A stretch of DNA of 64,000 nt from an alpha proteobacterium SCGC AAA536-K22 (GTDB lineage: Bacteria > Pseudomonadota > Alphaproteobacteria > Puniceispirillales > Marisalimonadaceae), in NCBI GenBank assembly GCA_000421325.1, contig ATWQ01000001.1, positions 1 through 64,000 of the forward strand, given 5' to 3'. Below the pieces are notes generated by a model. The model was not told the DNA's origin and did not search any database. It was given only the letters and a program-made list of their open reading frames with translations. A program made the translations under genes and the position numbers. Of the stretch, positions 1-9,565 are shown piece after piece (positions within the stretch are counted from its first letter, which is position 1; every line of letters starts with the position of its first letter).

Positions 1-24
1 CTGAGAACATAAAAGGCTTGCACA

Positions 25-1782
25 ATGTTTGCAAAATTATCCTTAGAACAAACTCTGACTAAAGCAAGATCTCATGTAAAGAGGGATGAGATATTAGAAG
101 CCCAAAAGTTATATCAAGCTGTCTTACTAATGTTTCCTAAAAATGTAAGAGCGCGTCAAGGACTTGATGCCTTAAATAAGTTTGAACAAAGCAATATTAA
201 GCAAAGTCCACCTGAAGAAATAGTAAATGAATTAGTAAATCTTTATAACCAAGAAAAATTTTTAATTGTAGTTGAGCAGGCTCAAGCTATAGTAAAGCAA
301 TATCCAAAAGTATTTATTTTTTGGAATATTCTTGGTGCGTCATTGGCTCAAACAGGAAAGTTAGATGAGGCAATAGAGGCGTATAATAAAGCACTTTCAA
401 TTAAGCCTGATTATGCTGATGCCTACAGCAACATGGGTGTTGCCCTTAAAGACCAAGGTAGGTTAGATGAGGCAATAGAGGCATATAAAAAGGTGCTTTC
501 AATTAATCCAAATTATGTTGACGCTTATTATAATATGGGAAATGCTTTCCAAGACCAAGGTAAACTAACCGAGGCAATAGAGGCATATAAGAAGGCACTT
601 TCATTAAAACCTGATTATGCTGAAGCTTACAGTAACATGGGAGTCACTCTTCAAGATCAGGGAAAGTTAGATGAGGCAATAGAGGCATACAGTAAGGCAC
701 TTTTGTACAATCAGTATTATGCTGAAACTTTCAATAACAAGGGTATTACCCTTCAAGATCAGGGAAAGTTAGATGAGGCAATAGAGGCATATAAGAAGGC
801 AATCTCTCTCAAGCCTGAATACGCTGAGGCACATCAAAACTTAAGTTCTGCTTTTTTGAATTGTGGTAGATTAAAAGAAGGCCTTAATGAAAATGAATGG
901 CGCTGGAAAACTTCAAAATTTTTATTACAGCAGCGACATTTTTCACAAACTTTGTGGGACAGGCAAAAAAGCCTGAATGACAAAAGAATCCTTCTTTGGT
1001 GTGAACAAGGGGTTGGAGATACTATAAATTGGTCTTCTTACTTATCACTTGTAAGCTCCGAGGCTGAACAGTGTATTTTGGAATGTCAGGATAAATTAGT
1101 CCCTTTATTAGAACGTTCATTTCCAAATGTAGAAGTTAAGGCTGAAAATAGAAGCTTAGATTTAGAAAGAGATGATTTTGACTTTCACTTACCCATGGGA
1201 AGTCTACACAAGGAATTTAGTCAAGAAATTTTAAAAAACACTAAACCAAAAGCCTTTCTTTTTCCCAATCCAGTCAGGATTAATTTTTGGAGGGAACGCC
1301 TTTATTCTGTGGGAGAAGGACCTTATATCGGTATCAGTTGGAAAAGCTCAAATATATCGCTCAAACGTTTGCCAAACTACGCCTCTATATCTGAGTGGTT
1401 TCCTTTACTCAGAGTTCCTAACGTAACATTTATAAATCTTCAAAATATAGATTTTGCAAATGATTTAGAGCAAATTCAAAATCAACTTGGGATAACAGTA
1501 CATAACTTTAATGATTTGGATCATTACAATAACATAGATGATGTGGCTGCACTTTGCGCAGCACTTGATGTAGTTGTGTCTACCAAAACGACAGTACCAT
1601 TAATTAGTGCAGGAGTTGGAACTTCAACTAAACTTGCTAATTGGCGCCAAAGTACTTGGAATAATATTTACCTTAACCCTGTTGGTTCGGAGGTTGATAT
1701 ATTTGAAAAAGACACGTGGGAGTCGTGGGATAATGTATTTAACTTAATAGCAAAAGATATTTTTAAGTTAACTAAAAAATGA
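25..1782 (+). CDS. TPR-repeat protein with C-terminal glycosyltransferase-like domain
   Basis: Five or more 34-aa TPR units (G-LDEAIEAYKKALSLKPDYAEAYSNMG); C-terminal half (LLWCEQGVGDTINWSSYL...) resembles domains found after TPRs in glycosyltransferase-like proteins. Confidence 0.8.
   Translation: MFAKLSLEQTLTKARSHVKRDEILEAQKLYQAVLLMFPKNVRARQGLDALNKFEQSNIKQSPPEEIVNELVNLYNQEKFLIVVEQAQAIVKQYPKVFIFWNILGASLAQTGKLDEAIEAYNKALSIKPDYADAYSNMGVALKDQGRLDEAIEAYKKVLSINPNYVDAYYNMGNAFQDQGKLTEAIEAYKKALSLKPDYAEAYSNMGVTLQDQGKLDEAIEAYSKALLYNQYYAETFNNKGITLQDQGKLDEAIEAYKKAISLKPEYAEAHQNLSSAFLNCGRLKEGLNENEWRWKTSKFLLQQRHFSQTLWDRQKSLNDKRILLWCEQGVGDTINWSSYLSLVSSEAEQCILECQDKLVPLLERSFPNVEVKAENRSLDLERDDFDFHLPMGSLHKEFSQEILKNTKPKAFLFPNPVRINFWRERLYSVGEGPYIGISWKSSNISLKRLPNYASISEWFPLLRVPNVTFINLQNIDFANDLEQIQNQLGITVHNFNDLDHYNNIDDVAALCAALDVVVSTKTTVPLISAGVGTSTKLANWRQSTWNNIYLNPVGSEVDIFEKDTWESWDNVFNLIAKDIFKLTKK
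361..870 (+). repeat. Five in-register 102-bp repeats encoding TPR units
   Basis: ttagatgaggcaatagaggc (or a close variant) recurs at 361, 463, 565, 667 and 769, exactly 102 bp apart. Confidence 0.9.
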
Positions 1783-1789
1783 GGTTTTA

Positions 1790-2515
1790 ATGAAAAAAAT
1801 TGCTATAATACCTGTAAGATCTGGTAGTAAACGGTTGCCTAAAAAAAATTATATACCGTTTAACTTTAGAACCTTGGCTGAAATTGCTAGAGATAAATGT
1901 TTAGCCTCTGGTATTTTTGATAAAGTTATAATTAGTAGTGACGATCCAGTTTTCGAAGAACTTGTAAACTGTGAAAATGTTAAATTTTTATTGAGAAATC
2001 AGAACTTAGCAGGTGATAATGCAACGACAGATATTGTGGTTGATTTCTTTTTTGAAAATTTTTTTTCTTGCGAGTCTATTATTTGGGTTAATAGTGTTAG
2101 TCCACTCCAGTCAATTGAAGATATTAAAAACTGTGGTCTTCGTTTGAATGATCCTAATGTTGACTGTGTAATGACAGTAAATACTTTATACCAGCATTGT
2201 TGTATGAGGAATGAGCCTATCAATTTCAATCCTAATAATTCTTTTGAAATGACTCAGAATCTAGAACCTATAACAAGATATATCTATAGCTGTATGGGAT
2301 GGAGAAGGTCAACTTATGTTAAGCATAGAAGTAATGGTTTTAAGGGCTTGTTCCCAGGGAATATGGCACTCGTTGAGGCAAGCGTACTTGCGGGTATGTT
2401 AATTAAGTATGAAGAAGATTTTATACTTTGTTCAAAAATTGAACAAGCAATGGGATTAACCTCTAGAGAGTATAAAACAAGTTGTAATTCAATTCAGGAT
2501 TTTGCGGCGATTTAA
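1790..2515 (+). CDS. Acylneuraminate cytidylyltransferase-like (CMP-sugar synthetase family)
   Basis: N-terminal MKKIAIIPVRSGSKRLPKKN nucleotide-binding motif. Confidence 0.8.
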   Translation: MKKIAIIPVRSGSKRLPKKNYIPFNFRTLAEIARDKCLASGIFDKVIISSDDPVFEELVNCENVKFLLRNQNLAGDNATTDIVVDFFFENFFSCESIIWVNSVSPLQSIEDIKNCGLRLNDPNVDCVMTVNTLYQHCCMRNEPINFNPNNSFEMTQNLEPITRYIYSCMGWRRSTYVKHRSNGFKGLFPGNMALVEASVLAGMLIKYEEDFILCSKIEQAMGLTSREYKTSCNSIQDFAAI

Positions 2516-2789
2516 GCAAATAAATATTTCTAATAAATTTTAGGATAAAATTATATTAAAAAATTAAAATTGATTCCTCAAATAAATCAATTAATTCTTG
2601 CAAATTATAATCTAACTGAAATAATATATAGAATAACTACTTACCTAATGATTATTTTTATATTTTTGTTCATAAACTCAGTATTAATTAGAAATTTATT
2701 TTAAAATTACCAATATTATAATAAAAAATCATAGTACTATTGATTGATCTAGTCTTTAGTTGATATTATGCAATTTTTTCGGAGATTTT

Positions 2790-3011
2790 ATGTCAAAAAA
2801 AGAAATTTTAAACGTCCAAGAGTTAATTTTAAAATTTCAAAAAGTTCACAACAATAATTTTGATTACTCAAAAGTTGTATTTGAAAGTTTAACATCAAAA
2901 GTAATAATTATATGTCCTGATCATGGTGAATTTACTCAACAACCAAGACTTCATTTGAGAGGAAGTAATGGCTGTAAAACTTGTATTAAGCTAAGGAAAA
3001 AAATAAGATAA
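2790..3011 (+). CDS. Small zinc-ribbon-like protein of the type seen in phage and homing-endonuclease-associated proteins
   Basis: CPDHGEFTQQPRLHLRGSNGCKTC motif; ATG at 2790 preceded by cggag, preferred over the 2760 start. Confidence 0.55.
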   Translation: MSKKEILNVQELILKFQKVHNNNFDYSKVVFESLTSKVIIICPDHGEFTQQPRLHLRGSNGCKTCIKLRKKIR

Positions 3012-3025
3012 ATGTTCATTTTATT

Positions 3026-4234
3026 TTATCTATTTTTATTAATTATATTATTTGCTACACACGCACCATTAGATATACAAGCTTGTAATAAATACCCTCC
3101 AGTAGGCGCTTCCCAATCTAACATTTCTCCAGCAACGTAGGTGTTTGGTTTATTGATAAGCGTGAAATCCTTATTAACAGATTTAAAACTAATCCCACCA
3201 GCTGTCGAAACGCATCGATCTATTGAAAAAGGTTTATCTAAAATTATTTTATAATTTTTTATAATGTAAGCAAGATTACTTATTTTTTGATTATTCTTAC
3301 CTTCTTTATTTTTAAATTCCATAAGCAAGCCAATTGCAACCTCAGACAAATTAAGAATTTTACGCAAATAATTTGTAGTTGATAATTTTAACTTTGGCTT
3401 TAAAAGAAGGCGTCTTATTTTTTCAATAGAAAAATCAGGTTTTAAATCTATTATAACTTCTGCATACCCCATTTCATTTATATTTTCTCTTAACATAGAT
3501 GATACAGAATAAATAACCCCTCCTTCTATTCCTTCTTTAGTGATAATAAGTTCTCCTTTGATTTTTTGATCTTTAAAACTCAATTCAATAGATTTAAGAG
3601 GATATCCTGCAAATCTATTTTTAAAAATATTAGACCATCTTACAAAAAAACCACAATTTGTAGGTTGTATTTTCGATATTTTAATATCGTCCTTTTCTAG
3701 AATTTCAATCCAAGATCCATCAGAGCCTAATTTAGGCCATGATAATCCTCCCAATGCTAATAAAGTAATGTTTGGGTCGACTATAATATTTGTCGTTTCA
3801 GTCTTAAAGATTAGTTTATTATCATCCCAACCAATCCAATCATGATTATTTTTTATTTTAACATCCTGGTTTTTTAACTTATATAACCATGATCTTAGAA
3901 GCGGGGAAGCTTTAAAACTTTTAGGAAAAACTCTTCCACTAGAACCAATAAAAGTTTTTTCACCTAACATTTCACAAAAATCCATAAGGTTTTTTTTAGA
4001 AAAATTTTCCAATATCTTTTCAAAAATATTTGCAGCTTTTCCGTATTTTTTTAGAAATTCTTCTTTACATTCTGAGTGCGTTATATTTAAACCACCCCGA
4101 CCAGCTAACAAAAATTTGCGCCCTAACGTTGGCTTTCTGTCATAGATTGTTACATTAAAATTGTTTCGAGATAATATATACGCAGCCATAAGGCCAGTTG
4201 GTCCGCCCCCAATTATAGTAACTTTAGTTTTCAA
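3026..4234 (-). CDS. NAD(P)/FAD-dependent oxidoreductase, HI0933/BaiN-like flavoprotein
   Basis: GGGPTGLMAAYILSRNNFNVTIYDRKPTLGRKFLLAGRGGLNITHSE and C-terminal AGEMLDWEAPTGGYLLQACISNG. Confidence 0.85.
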   Translation of the reverse strand: MKTKVTIIGGGPTGLMAAYILSRNNFNVTIYDRKPTLGRKFLLAGRGGLNITHSECKEEFLKKYGKAANIFEKILENFSKKNLMDFCEMLGEKTFIGSSGRVFPKSFKASPLLRSWLYKLKNQDVKIKNNHDWIGWDDNKLIFKTETTNIIVDPNITLLALGGLSWPKLGSDGSWIEILEKDDIKISKIQPTNCGFFVRWSNIFKNRFAGYPLKSIELSFKDQKIKGELIITKEGIEGGVIYSVSSMLRENINEMGYAEVIIDLKPDFSIEKIRRLLLKPKLKLSTTNYLRKILNLSEVAIGLLMEFKNKEGKNNQKISNLAYIIKNYKIILDKPFSIDRCVSTAGGISFKSVNKDFTLINKPNTYVAGEMLDWEAPTGGYLLQACISNGACVANNIINKNR

Positions 4235-4267
4235 AGTATAAAACCATTTTCAATTTAAATTTTATTC

Positions 4268-4579
4268 CTAAAAGTATGAACAAGTATAATTAACCAACTT
4301 TTTAACTTTGACTTTAAATGAGGAATTTTTGCGGACATCGAAGTTCATACCTCCTCTAATTATTTTCCATTCTGGACTATCTAGTAACTTTAGATCTAGT
4401 TCACCTGAAATTATCTCCATTATTTCTTTTGATTGGGTGCTGAATTCATATTCACCTGGAAGCATAACTCCAAGAGTTTTTTTTGATCCGTCTTGAAATG
4501 TAATATTACGACTAATTACATTTCCATTAAAATAAATGTTTGCTAGCTTTTCGACAGTTACATTTTCATAATTGTTCAT
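4268..4579 (-). CDS. ppnP: Pyrimidine/purine nucleoside phosphorylase (DUF1255 family)
   Basis: KTLGVMLPGEYEFSTQSKEIMEIISGELDLKL cupin pattern, 103 aa. Confidence 0.8.
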   Translation of the reverse strand: MNNYENVTVEKLANIYFNGNVISRNITFQDGSKKTLGVMLPGEYEFSTQSKEIMEIISGELDLKLLDSPEWKIIRGGMNFDVRKNSSFKVKVKKLVNYTCSYF

Positions 4580-4718
4580 GGACTTACTTTCTTTTGTGTT
4601 TATAGAAATTACTTTTATAATCTCTAAAATATAATTTTATGATAATAGTACTACATTAATTTTATTTTTGACGTATTATTTATATGATGAATAAAAATAA
4701 TTTGTTACGGAGTTTTAT

Positions 4719-4943
4719 ATGTCTGTTTATGCAATAAAAGTGTGGCTTTCAAAAAGTGAGAAAGACTGGTTTTTGTATAAAGATTTAGAGGACCATGTGG
4801 TTCATACATGGAGTAGAAAAGAAAAGGCAGAAGAAGTGATGAATTTACTAGAATGTAATAAAGCTGAAATCACTGAAGATATTCCACCTCCTGCTCTTGC
4901 TAGGTCAACTGAAAAAAAACAAAAACTAAAAATACAAGAATAG
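4719..4943 (+). CDS. Hypothetical protein (74 aa)
   Basis: ORF with ATG and upstream acggag. Confidence 0.6.
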   Translation: MSVYAIKVWLSKSEKDWFLYKDLEDHVVHTWSRKEKAEEVMNLLECNKAEITEDIPPPALARSTEKKQKLKIQE

Positions 4944-4958
4944 TTTGTTATTTCAAAA

Positions 4959-5258
4959 TTGGAAAATATTATTACAAAAAATGAATGGAGGGTTAGATTT
5001 GAAGTTACATTTTATGGTAACGATCTAACAAGAGGCTCTTTTAGAGAAATTAAAGAAGATACAATAGTAATAAATGAAGAGTTTCAAATTAATAATAAAG
5101 TAAATTTTGATACTGCGGAGAATGTTGAAATTAATTTTTTACTTTGGGTAGATAAATTACCAATTGAAAAACTTACTAAAGTTCCTCATGATTATAATAA
5201 TACCGATGTAAGGTATGGCCAAGAATCAATTGAAGTATTAGAGGTTACAAAGATATAA
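4959..5258 (+). CDS. Hypothetical protein (99 aa), TTG start
   Basis: ORF in line with its neighbours. Confidence 0.5.
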   Translation: MENIITKNEWRVRFEVTFYGNDLTRGSFREIKEDTIVINEEFQINNKVNFDTAENVEINFLLWVDKLPIEKLTKVPHDYNNTDVRYGQESIEVLEVTKI

Positions 5259-5288
5259 TAATTTAAAAAAATATTTTGGAGTTTTCTT

Positions 5289-5690
5289 ATGAATATAGAG
5301 GGTGGATGTTATTGTGGTGAAATTAGGTATGTCTCTAATGGAGATTCTCAAGCTTCAGTACAGTGTCATTGTAGGCAATGTCAATACATTACTGGAGGAC
5401 ATCCAAACGTATTAATGATTATGCCTTTAGATGGCTTTAAATTTGTATCAGGTAAACCTCAAGAATTTAAAAGAAGTGATTTAGAAAATGCTGTTACTCG
5501 TTTGTTTTGTAGTAAATGCGGTACTGCTATTGGAACTCGAAATCCAATGAGGCCAAATTCAATTATTTTAAAAGTTGGAACCTTTGATGATCCAACTATT
5601 TTTGAACCCGAAATAGCTATATTTACTTCTGATAAACAAAAATTTCATTATATTGGCGATAATGTAAAGTCTTTTGATAAAAGGCCTTGA
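5289..5690 (+). CDS. GFA/CENP-V family zinc protein
   Basis: GGCYCGEIRY, CHCRQCQ and FCSKCGTAIG cysteine motifs. Confidence 0.9.
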   Translation: MNIEGGCYCGEIRYVSNGDSQASVQCHCRQCQYITGGHPNVLMIMPLDGFKFVSGKPQEFKRSDLENAVTRLFCSKCGTAIGTRNPMRPNSIILKVGTFDDPTIFEPEIAIFTSDKQKFHYIGDNVKSFDKRP

Positions 5691-5708
5691 CGTTAATTAA
5701 GAAAATTT

Positions 5709-6569
5709 ATGACATATAAGTGTGCCATAGAAGATATTTCTGTTGTAATTCCGACGTTTAACAGACGTAATTTATTAAAAAGAGCAATCCATTCTGTTAT
5801 AAAACAAACTATTGAACCTAGAGAAATTATTGTTATTGATAACGGTTCAACTGATCAAACTTATCAAATGGTATCATCATTATTTCCAGATATAAATTAT
5901 TTTACTGAAAAAAAAAGAGGTGTAAGTGCTGCTAGAAATAAAGGAATCATAGAAAGTAAATCAAAATGGATTGCCTTCTTAGATTCCGATGATACTTGGG
6001 AACCAAAAAAATTAGAAAAACAGTTGGAATTTTCTCTACTTAATCAGAATAAATATAGACTTATTCACACTGATGAAATTTGGTATAGAAATAATAAATT
6101 TTTAAACCAATTAAATAAACATAAAAAATCAGGCGGAGATATATTCAAAAACTCTCTTAAATTGTGTTGTATTTCTCCAAGTAGTGCTTTTGTTAACAAG
6201 CAAGTTTTTTACGATTATGGCTTATTTGACGAGAATTTAGAGGTTTGCGAAGATTATGATATGTGGATAAGAATAACCTCAAAAGAAGAAGTTGGATTCT
6301 TAGATAGCCCATTAGTGTTAAAATATGGAGGACATAGTGACCAACTATCTAAAAAATTTTGGGGAATGGACAGATTTAGGATAGAAGCATTAGAAAAAAA
6401 TTTAAAAAATAAATGTTTTACAAAAATACAAAAAAAAATTGTTCTAGATATTTTAATTGAAAAACTAACCATAGTTTCCAATGGTGCTCAGAAAAGAGGA
6501 AATAACGACACTTTTAAAAAATATAGTGATAAACTTCAATACTGGTCAATAGAGTTAGATAAAATTTAA
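5709..6569 (+). CDS. Glycosyltransferase family 2
   Basis: SVVIPTFNRRNLLKRAIHSVIKQT; GVSAARNKGI; FLDSDDTWEPKKLEKQ. Confidence 0.9.
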   Translation: MTYKCAIEDISVVIPTFNRRNLLKRAIHSVIKQTIEPREIIVIDNGSTDQTYQMVSSLFPDINYFTEKKRGVSAARNKGIIESKSKWIAFLDSDDTWEPKKLEKQLEFSLLNQNKYRLIHTDEIWYRNNKFLNQLNKHKKSGGDIFKNSLKLCCISPSSAFVNKQVFYDYGLFDENLEVCEDYDMWIRITSKEEVGFLDSPLVLKYGGHSDQLSKKFWGMDRFRIEALEKNLKNKCFTKIQKKIVLDILIEKLTIVSNGAQKRGNNDTFKKYSDKLQYWSIELDKI

Positions 6570-6570
6570 A

Positions 6571-7422
6571 ATGATTAAGAATAATTTTTTAAAAAAAACA
6601 TCAGTAAGATGGGTTGTCGCTCTCAAAGAAGAAGCTGAAGTAATTTTAGATAATTATAAAATGGTGCTTGTAAATGAAAAAACTTTGTACCCAATTTATA
6701 AGAATGTTGAAGAAACACATTGGCTTACCTTATCTGGAATAGGTAGGCATAATTCCGCAGCTTCCACTTCATATCTTTACACGATAAGTAAAGCATCTAA
6801 ATGGACTTCATGGATCAATGTGGGTATTGCTGGATCTGGAAAAGGGGATTATGGAAATATATATCTAGTAGATAAGATTTTTAATCAAAACGCTAATACC
6901 ACATATCCAGCAACCATGCCTAAATCTAATTTATCTAAGATGACTCTATTAACAACGGATATCCCGATAACGGACTATTCTTCAAAGGAATTAATAGATA
7001 TGGAAGGAAGTGCATTTTTTGATATAGCCAGTAAATTAACAACAAAAGAATTCATCTGTATTATGAAAATTGTTTCTGATGGCCCTAGTAATGATATTAA
7101 ACAATTAAATAAACTAAAGATAATTCAATTGGTGAAGTCTAATCTTAGTAAGATTAGTGAAGTTATTTCATATTATGAAAAACTTTCTGAAAATGAAAAT
7201 CAAATTAGAGCAAAGCCTTACATTTTTTATAAAATATCATCAAATTGGCATTTTTCAGTAACTCAACGAACCCAATTGGAGAATTTATTAAGACGTCTTA
7301 GAGTTTTTTGTGGTAATGACGATATTATGGAATTAATTAAACAATGTGAAAATTCAAGTTTTGTAATCAATGCTTTAAATAATAAAATTAAAGGTAACAA
7401 GGTTAACTGGAGCGACGTTTGA
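6571..7422 (+). CDS. Nucleoside phosphorylase/nucleosidase-like protein
   Basis: VALKEEAEVI, LSGIGRHNSAAST, WINVGIAGSG, DMEGSAFFDIA, MKIVSDGP follow MTA/SAH-nucleosidase-type motif order. Confidence 0.7.
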   Translation: MIKNNFLKKTSVRWVVALKEEAEVILDNYKMVLVNEKTLYPIYKNVEETHWLTLSGIGRHNSAASTSYLYTISKASKWTSWINVGIAGSGKGDYGNIYLVDKIFNQNANTTYPATMPKSNLSKMTLLTTDIPITDYSSKELIDMEGSAFFDIASKLTTKEFICIMKIVSDGPSNDIKQLNKLKIIQLVKSNLSKISEVISYYEKLSENENQIRAKPYIFYKISSNWHFSVTQRTQLENLLRRLRVFCGNDDIMELIKQCENSSFVINALNNKIKGNKVNWSDV

Positions 7423-8411
7423 TTGAAACAATTTACATTGAAAAAAAAATAAAAAATCATCCTAGAACTAAATTTATCCTGAAAAAGTTCAAAAAGGCTC
7501 GTGTTTTAGAAATAGATAAATATGCTGAAATTTTTAATAAGCGAAATCAAAATTTCAGAATACAAAAAGCTAACCCTGATTTAATACTTGCACATAAAAA
7601 TGATGGTTTTGTTCTCCCTGCTCCAGAAGGGTTTGGAATAGGATCTTCAGAAAACTTTTATTTTTCACACATGTACAATTGTATTTATGACTGTAGATAT
7701 TGTTTTCTTCAAGGCATGTTCTCTTCAGCAAATTATGTTATTTTTGTTAATTTTGAAGATTTTGATACTAGTATAAAAAATGTTATCAATAAGAATATTA
7801 ATTCTAAAATAACTTTTTTTTCTGGTTACGACTGCGATTCACTTGCCCTTGAAAATGTAACAGGGTTTGCAAAACATATATTGCCACTATTTCAACAATA
7901 CCCAGAAGTTGATATTGAGTTTAGAACGAAAAGTATTCAAAGAGAGCCATTTATGTCAATAGAACCAATGAAAAACGTAATTATGGCATATAGTCTTATG
8001 CCAGACTTGATGTCGTCTTCATTAGACAATAAAGTTCCTTCAATATCAAAACGCATTCAAGTTATTTCTGATTTAGCTTTAAGAGGTTGGAAAATTGGAC
8101 TAAGATTTGATCCATTGATTCATGGAGAAGATTGGAAATCTTTATATGAAAATTTATTAGAAAAGGTTTACAACTCAATACCGTTGGAGTCCATTCACTC
8201 CGTTAGTGTAGGGCCATTACGTTTTCCAAAAAAAATGTTTAAGGATATTTTAAAACTTTATCCGGATGAACCTTTGTTCACTAGCCCTTTAGCTAGTAGT
8301 AAAGGTGTAGTTTCTTATGATGAAAAAATTGAAGAAGAAATGTCATCTTTTTGTAAAAATCTTACATTAAAATATTTGGATAATAGTCAAATTTTTAGAT
8401 GTTATGCTTAA
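7419..8411 (+). CDS. SPL (spore photoproduct lyase)-like radical SAM protein
   Basis: CIYDCRYC (CX3CX2C) in MYNCIYDCRYCFLQG; TTG start overlaps upstream stop by 4 nt. Confidence 0.8.
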   Translation: MIETIYIEKKIKNHPRTKFILKKFKKARVLEIDKYAEIFNKRNQNFRIQKANPDLILAHKNDGFVLPAPEGFGIGSSENFYFSHMYNCIYDCRYCFLQGMFSSANYVIFVNFEDFDTSIKNVINKNINSKITFFSGYDCDSLALENVTGFAKHILPLFQQYPEVDIEFRTKSIQREPFMSIEPMKNVIMAYSLMPDLMSSSLDNKVPSISKRIQVISDLALRGWKIGLRFDPLIHGEDWKSLYENLLEKVYNSIPLESIHSVSVGPLRFPKKMFKDILKLYPDEPLFTSPLASSKGVVSYDEKIEEEMSSFCKNLTLKYLDNSQIFRCYA

Positions 8412-8429
8412 TTATATTGGTATAAATTT

Positions 8430-9134
8430 ATGAAAGATAAATGTATTTTAGTTACAGGAAGTTCTAGTGGAATAGGTGAGGCGATAACTACTAAACTACT
8501 TGATTTGGGAGCCAAAGTATTCGGAATTGCTCGAGATCATAAAAAATCTGCAATAAAAAATGATAATTATATTACATATACTTTTGATATTAGCGACTTA
8601 AGAAACTTAGAAAAAAATATAAAATCAATATTAAAAGACTATCCGGAAATTAATGGTTTAGTAAGTAATGCAGGTTATGGTGAGTTTGGTCCTCTCGAAA
8701 ATTTTTCTATCGATCAAATTGATAATTTTATTTCAATGAACTTAACTTCTCACTTAGTTATAACTAAAAGCTTACTCCCACATTTCAAAAAAATAAAAAA
8801 AGGGGATATAATATTTATAGGATCTGAAGCTGGATTGTCAGGAGCAAAAAATGGAAGTCTTTATTGTAGCTCAAAATTTGGCTTAAGGGGTTTTGCACAA
8901 TCATTAAGTAAAGATGTTGCAAGTAATAATATTCGTGTATGCATAATAAATGCAGGTATGGTTAGAACAAATTTCTTTGAAAATTTAAATTTCTTGCCTG
9001 GGGATGATATAGAAAACGCTATAAGTGTTGATGACATATCAAATTCGGTTGCTAATATTTTAACACTTAATAGAAATACGGTTGTAGATGAAATTAATTT
9101 GTCGCCAGCAAAAAAAGTAGTTAGGTTTAAATAA
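8430..9134 (+). CDS. SDR family oxidoreductase
   Basis: VTGSSSGIGEAI; SNAGYGEFG; YCSSKFGLRG. Confidence 0.9.
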   Translation: MKDKCILVTGSSSGIGEAITTKLLDLGAKVFGIARDHKKSAIKNDNYITYTFDISDLRNLEKNIKSILKDYPEINGLVSNAGYGEFGPLENFSIDQIDNFISMNLTSHLVITKSLLPHFKKIKKGDIIFIGSEAGLSGAKNGSLYCSSKFGLRGFAQSLSKDVASNNIRVCIINAGMVRTNFFENLNFLPGDDIENAISVDDISNSVANILTLNRNTVVDEINLSPAKKVVRFK

Positions 9135-9153
9135 TTAATTATGGTTAATTTTT

Positions 9154-9561
9154 ATGGTAAATAGAACGTATATACTTTTTATAATCTTTTTTTTAATTAT
9201 TAGATCTGCATTTGCAGAAGTTATTGATATAAATAATGATCAAATAAAAGAATTAATGAAAAGAAACACTCCAATAATAGATATCAGAACAAGTCCTGAA
9301 TGGGATCAGACTGGGGTTATTCCTAATAGTTTGTTACTCACTTTTTTTGATGATAATGGAAAATATAATTTTCAAAGTTGGTACAATAAATTAATAAACA
9401 TTACTAAAAAAGATCAGCCTATTATTTTGATTTGTAGAAGTGGCAGAAGAACTAAAATAGTTGCGGAAATGATAAATAAAAAATTTGATTATGAAGTATA
9501 CAATGCAAAATATGGAATCAAATCTTGGATTAAATCTAATTTGAAAACTGTAAAACCTTAA
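9154..9561 (+). CDS. Exported rhodanese-like domain protein
   Basis: N-terminal signal peptide; CRSGRRT active-site loop; IIDIRTSPEW. Confidence 0.85.
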   Translation: MVNRTYILFIIFFLIIRSAFAEVIDINNDQIKELMKRNTPIIDIRTSPEWDQTGVIPNSLLLTFFDDNGKYNFQSWYNKLINITKKDQPIILICRSGRRTKIVAEMINKKFDYEVYNAKYGIKSWIKSNLKTVKP

Positions 9562-9565
9562 TTGA

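Noticed and set aside
361-870. The 102-bp repeats as a CRISPR-like or mobile repeat
   Set aside because: They are in frame and encode canonical 34-aa TPR units.
2516-2789. AT-rich gap as a possible ncRNA
   Set aside because: No stable GC-containing stem or promoter pattern was visible by eye.
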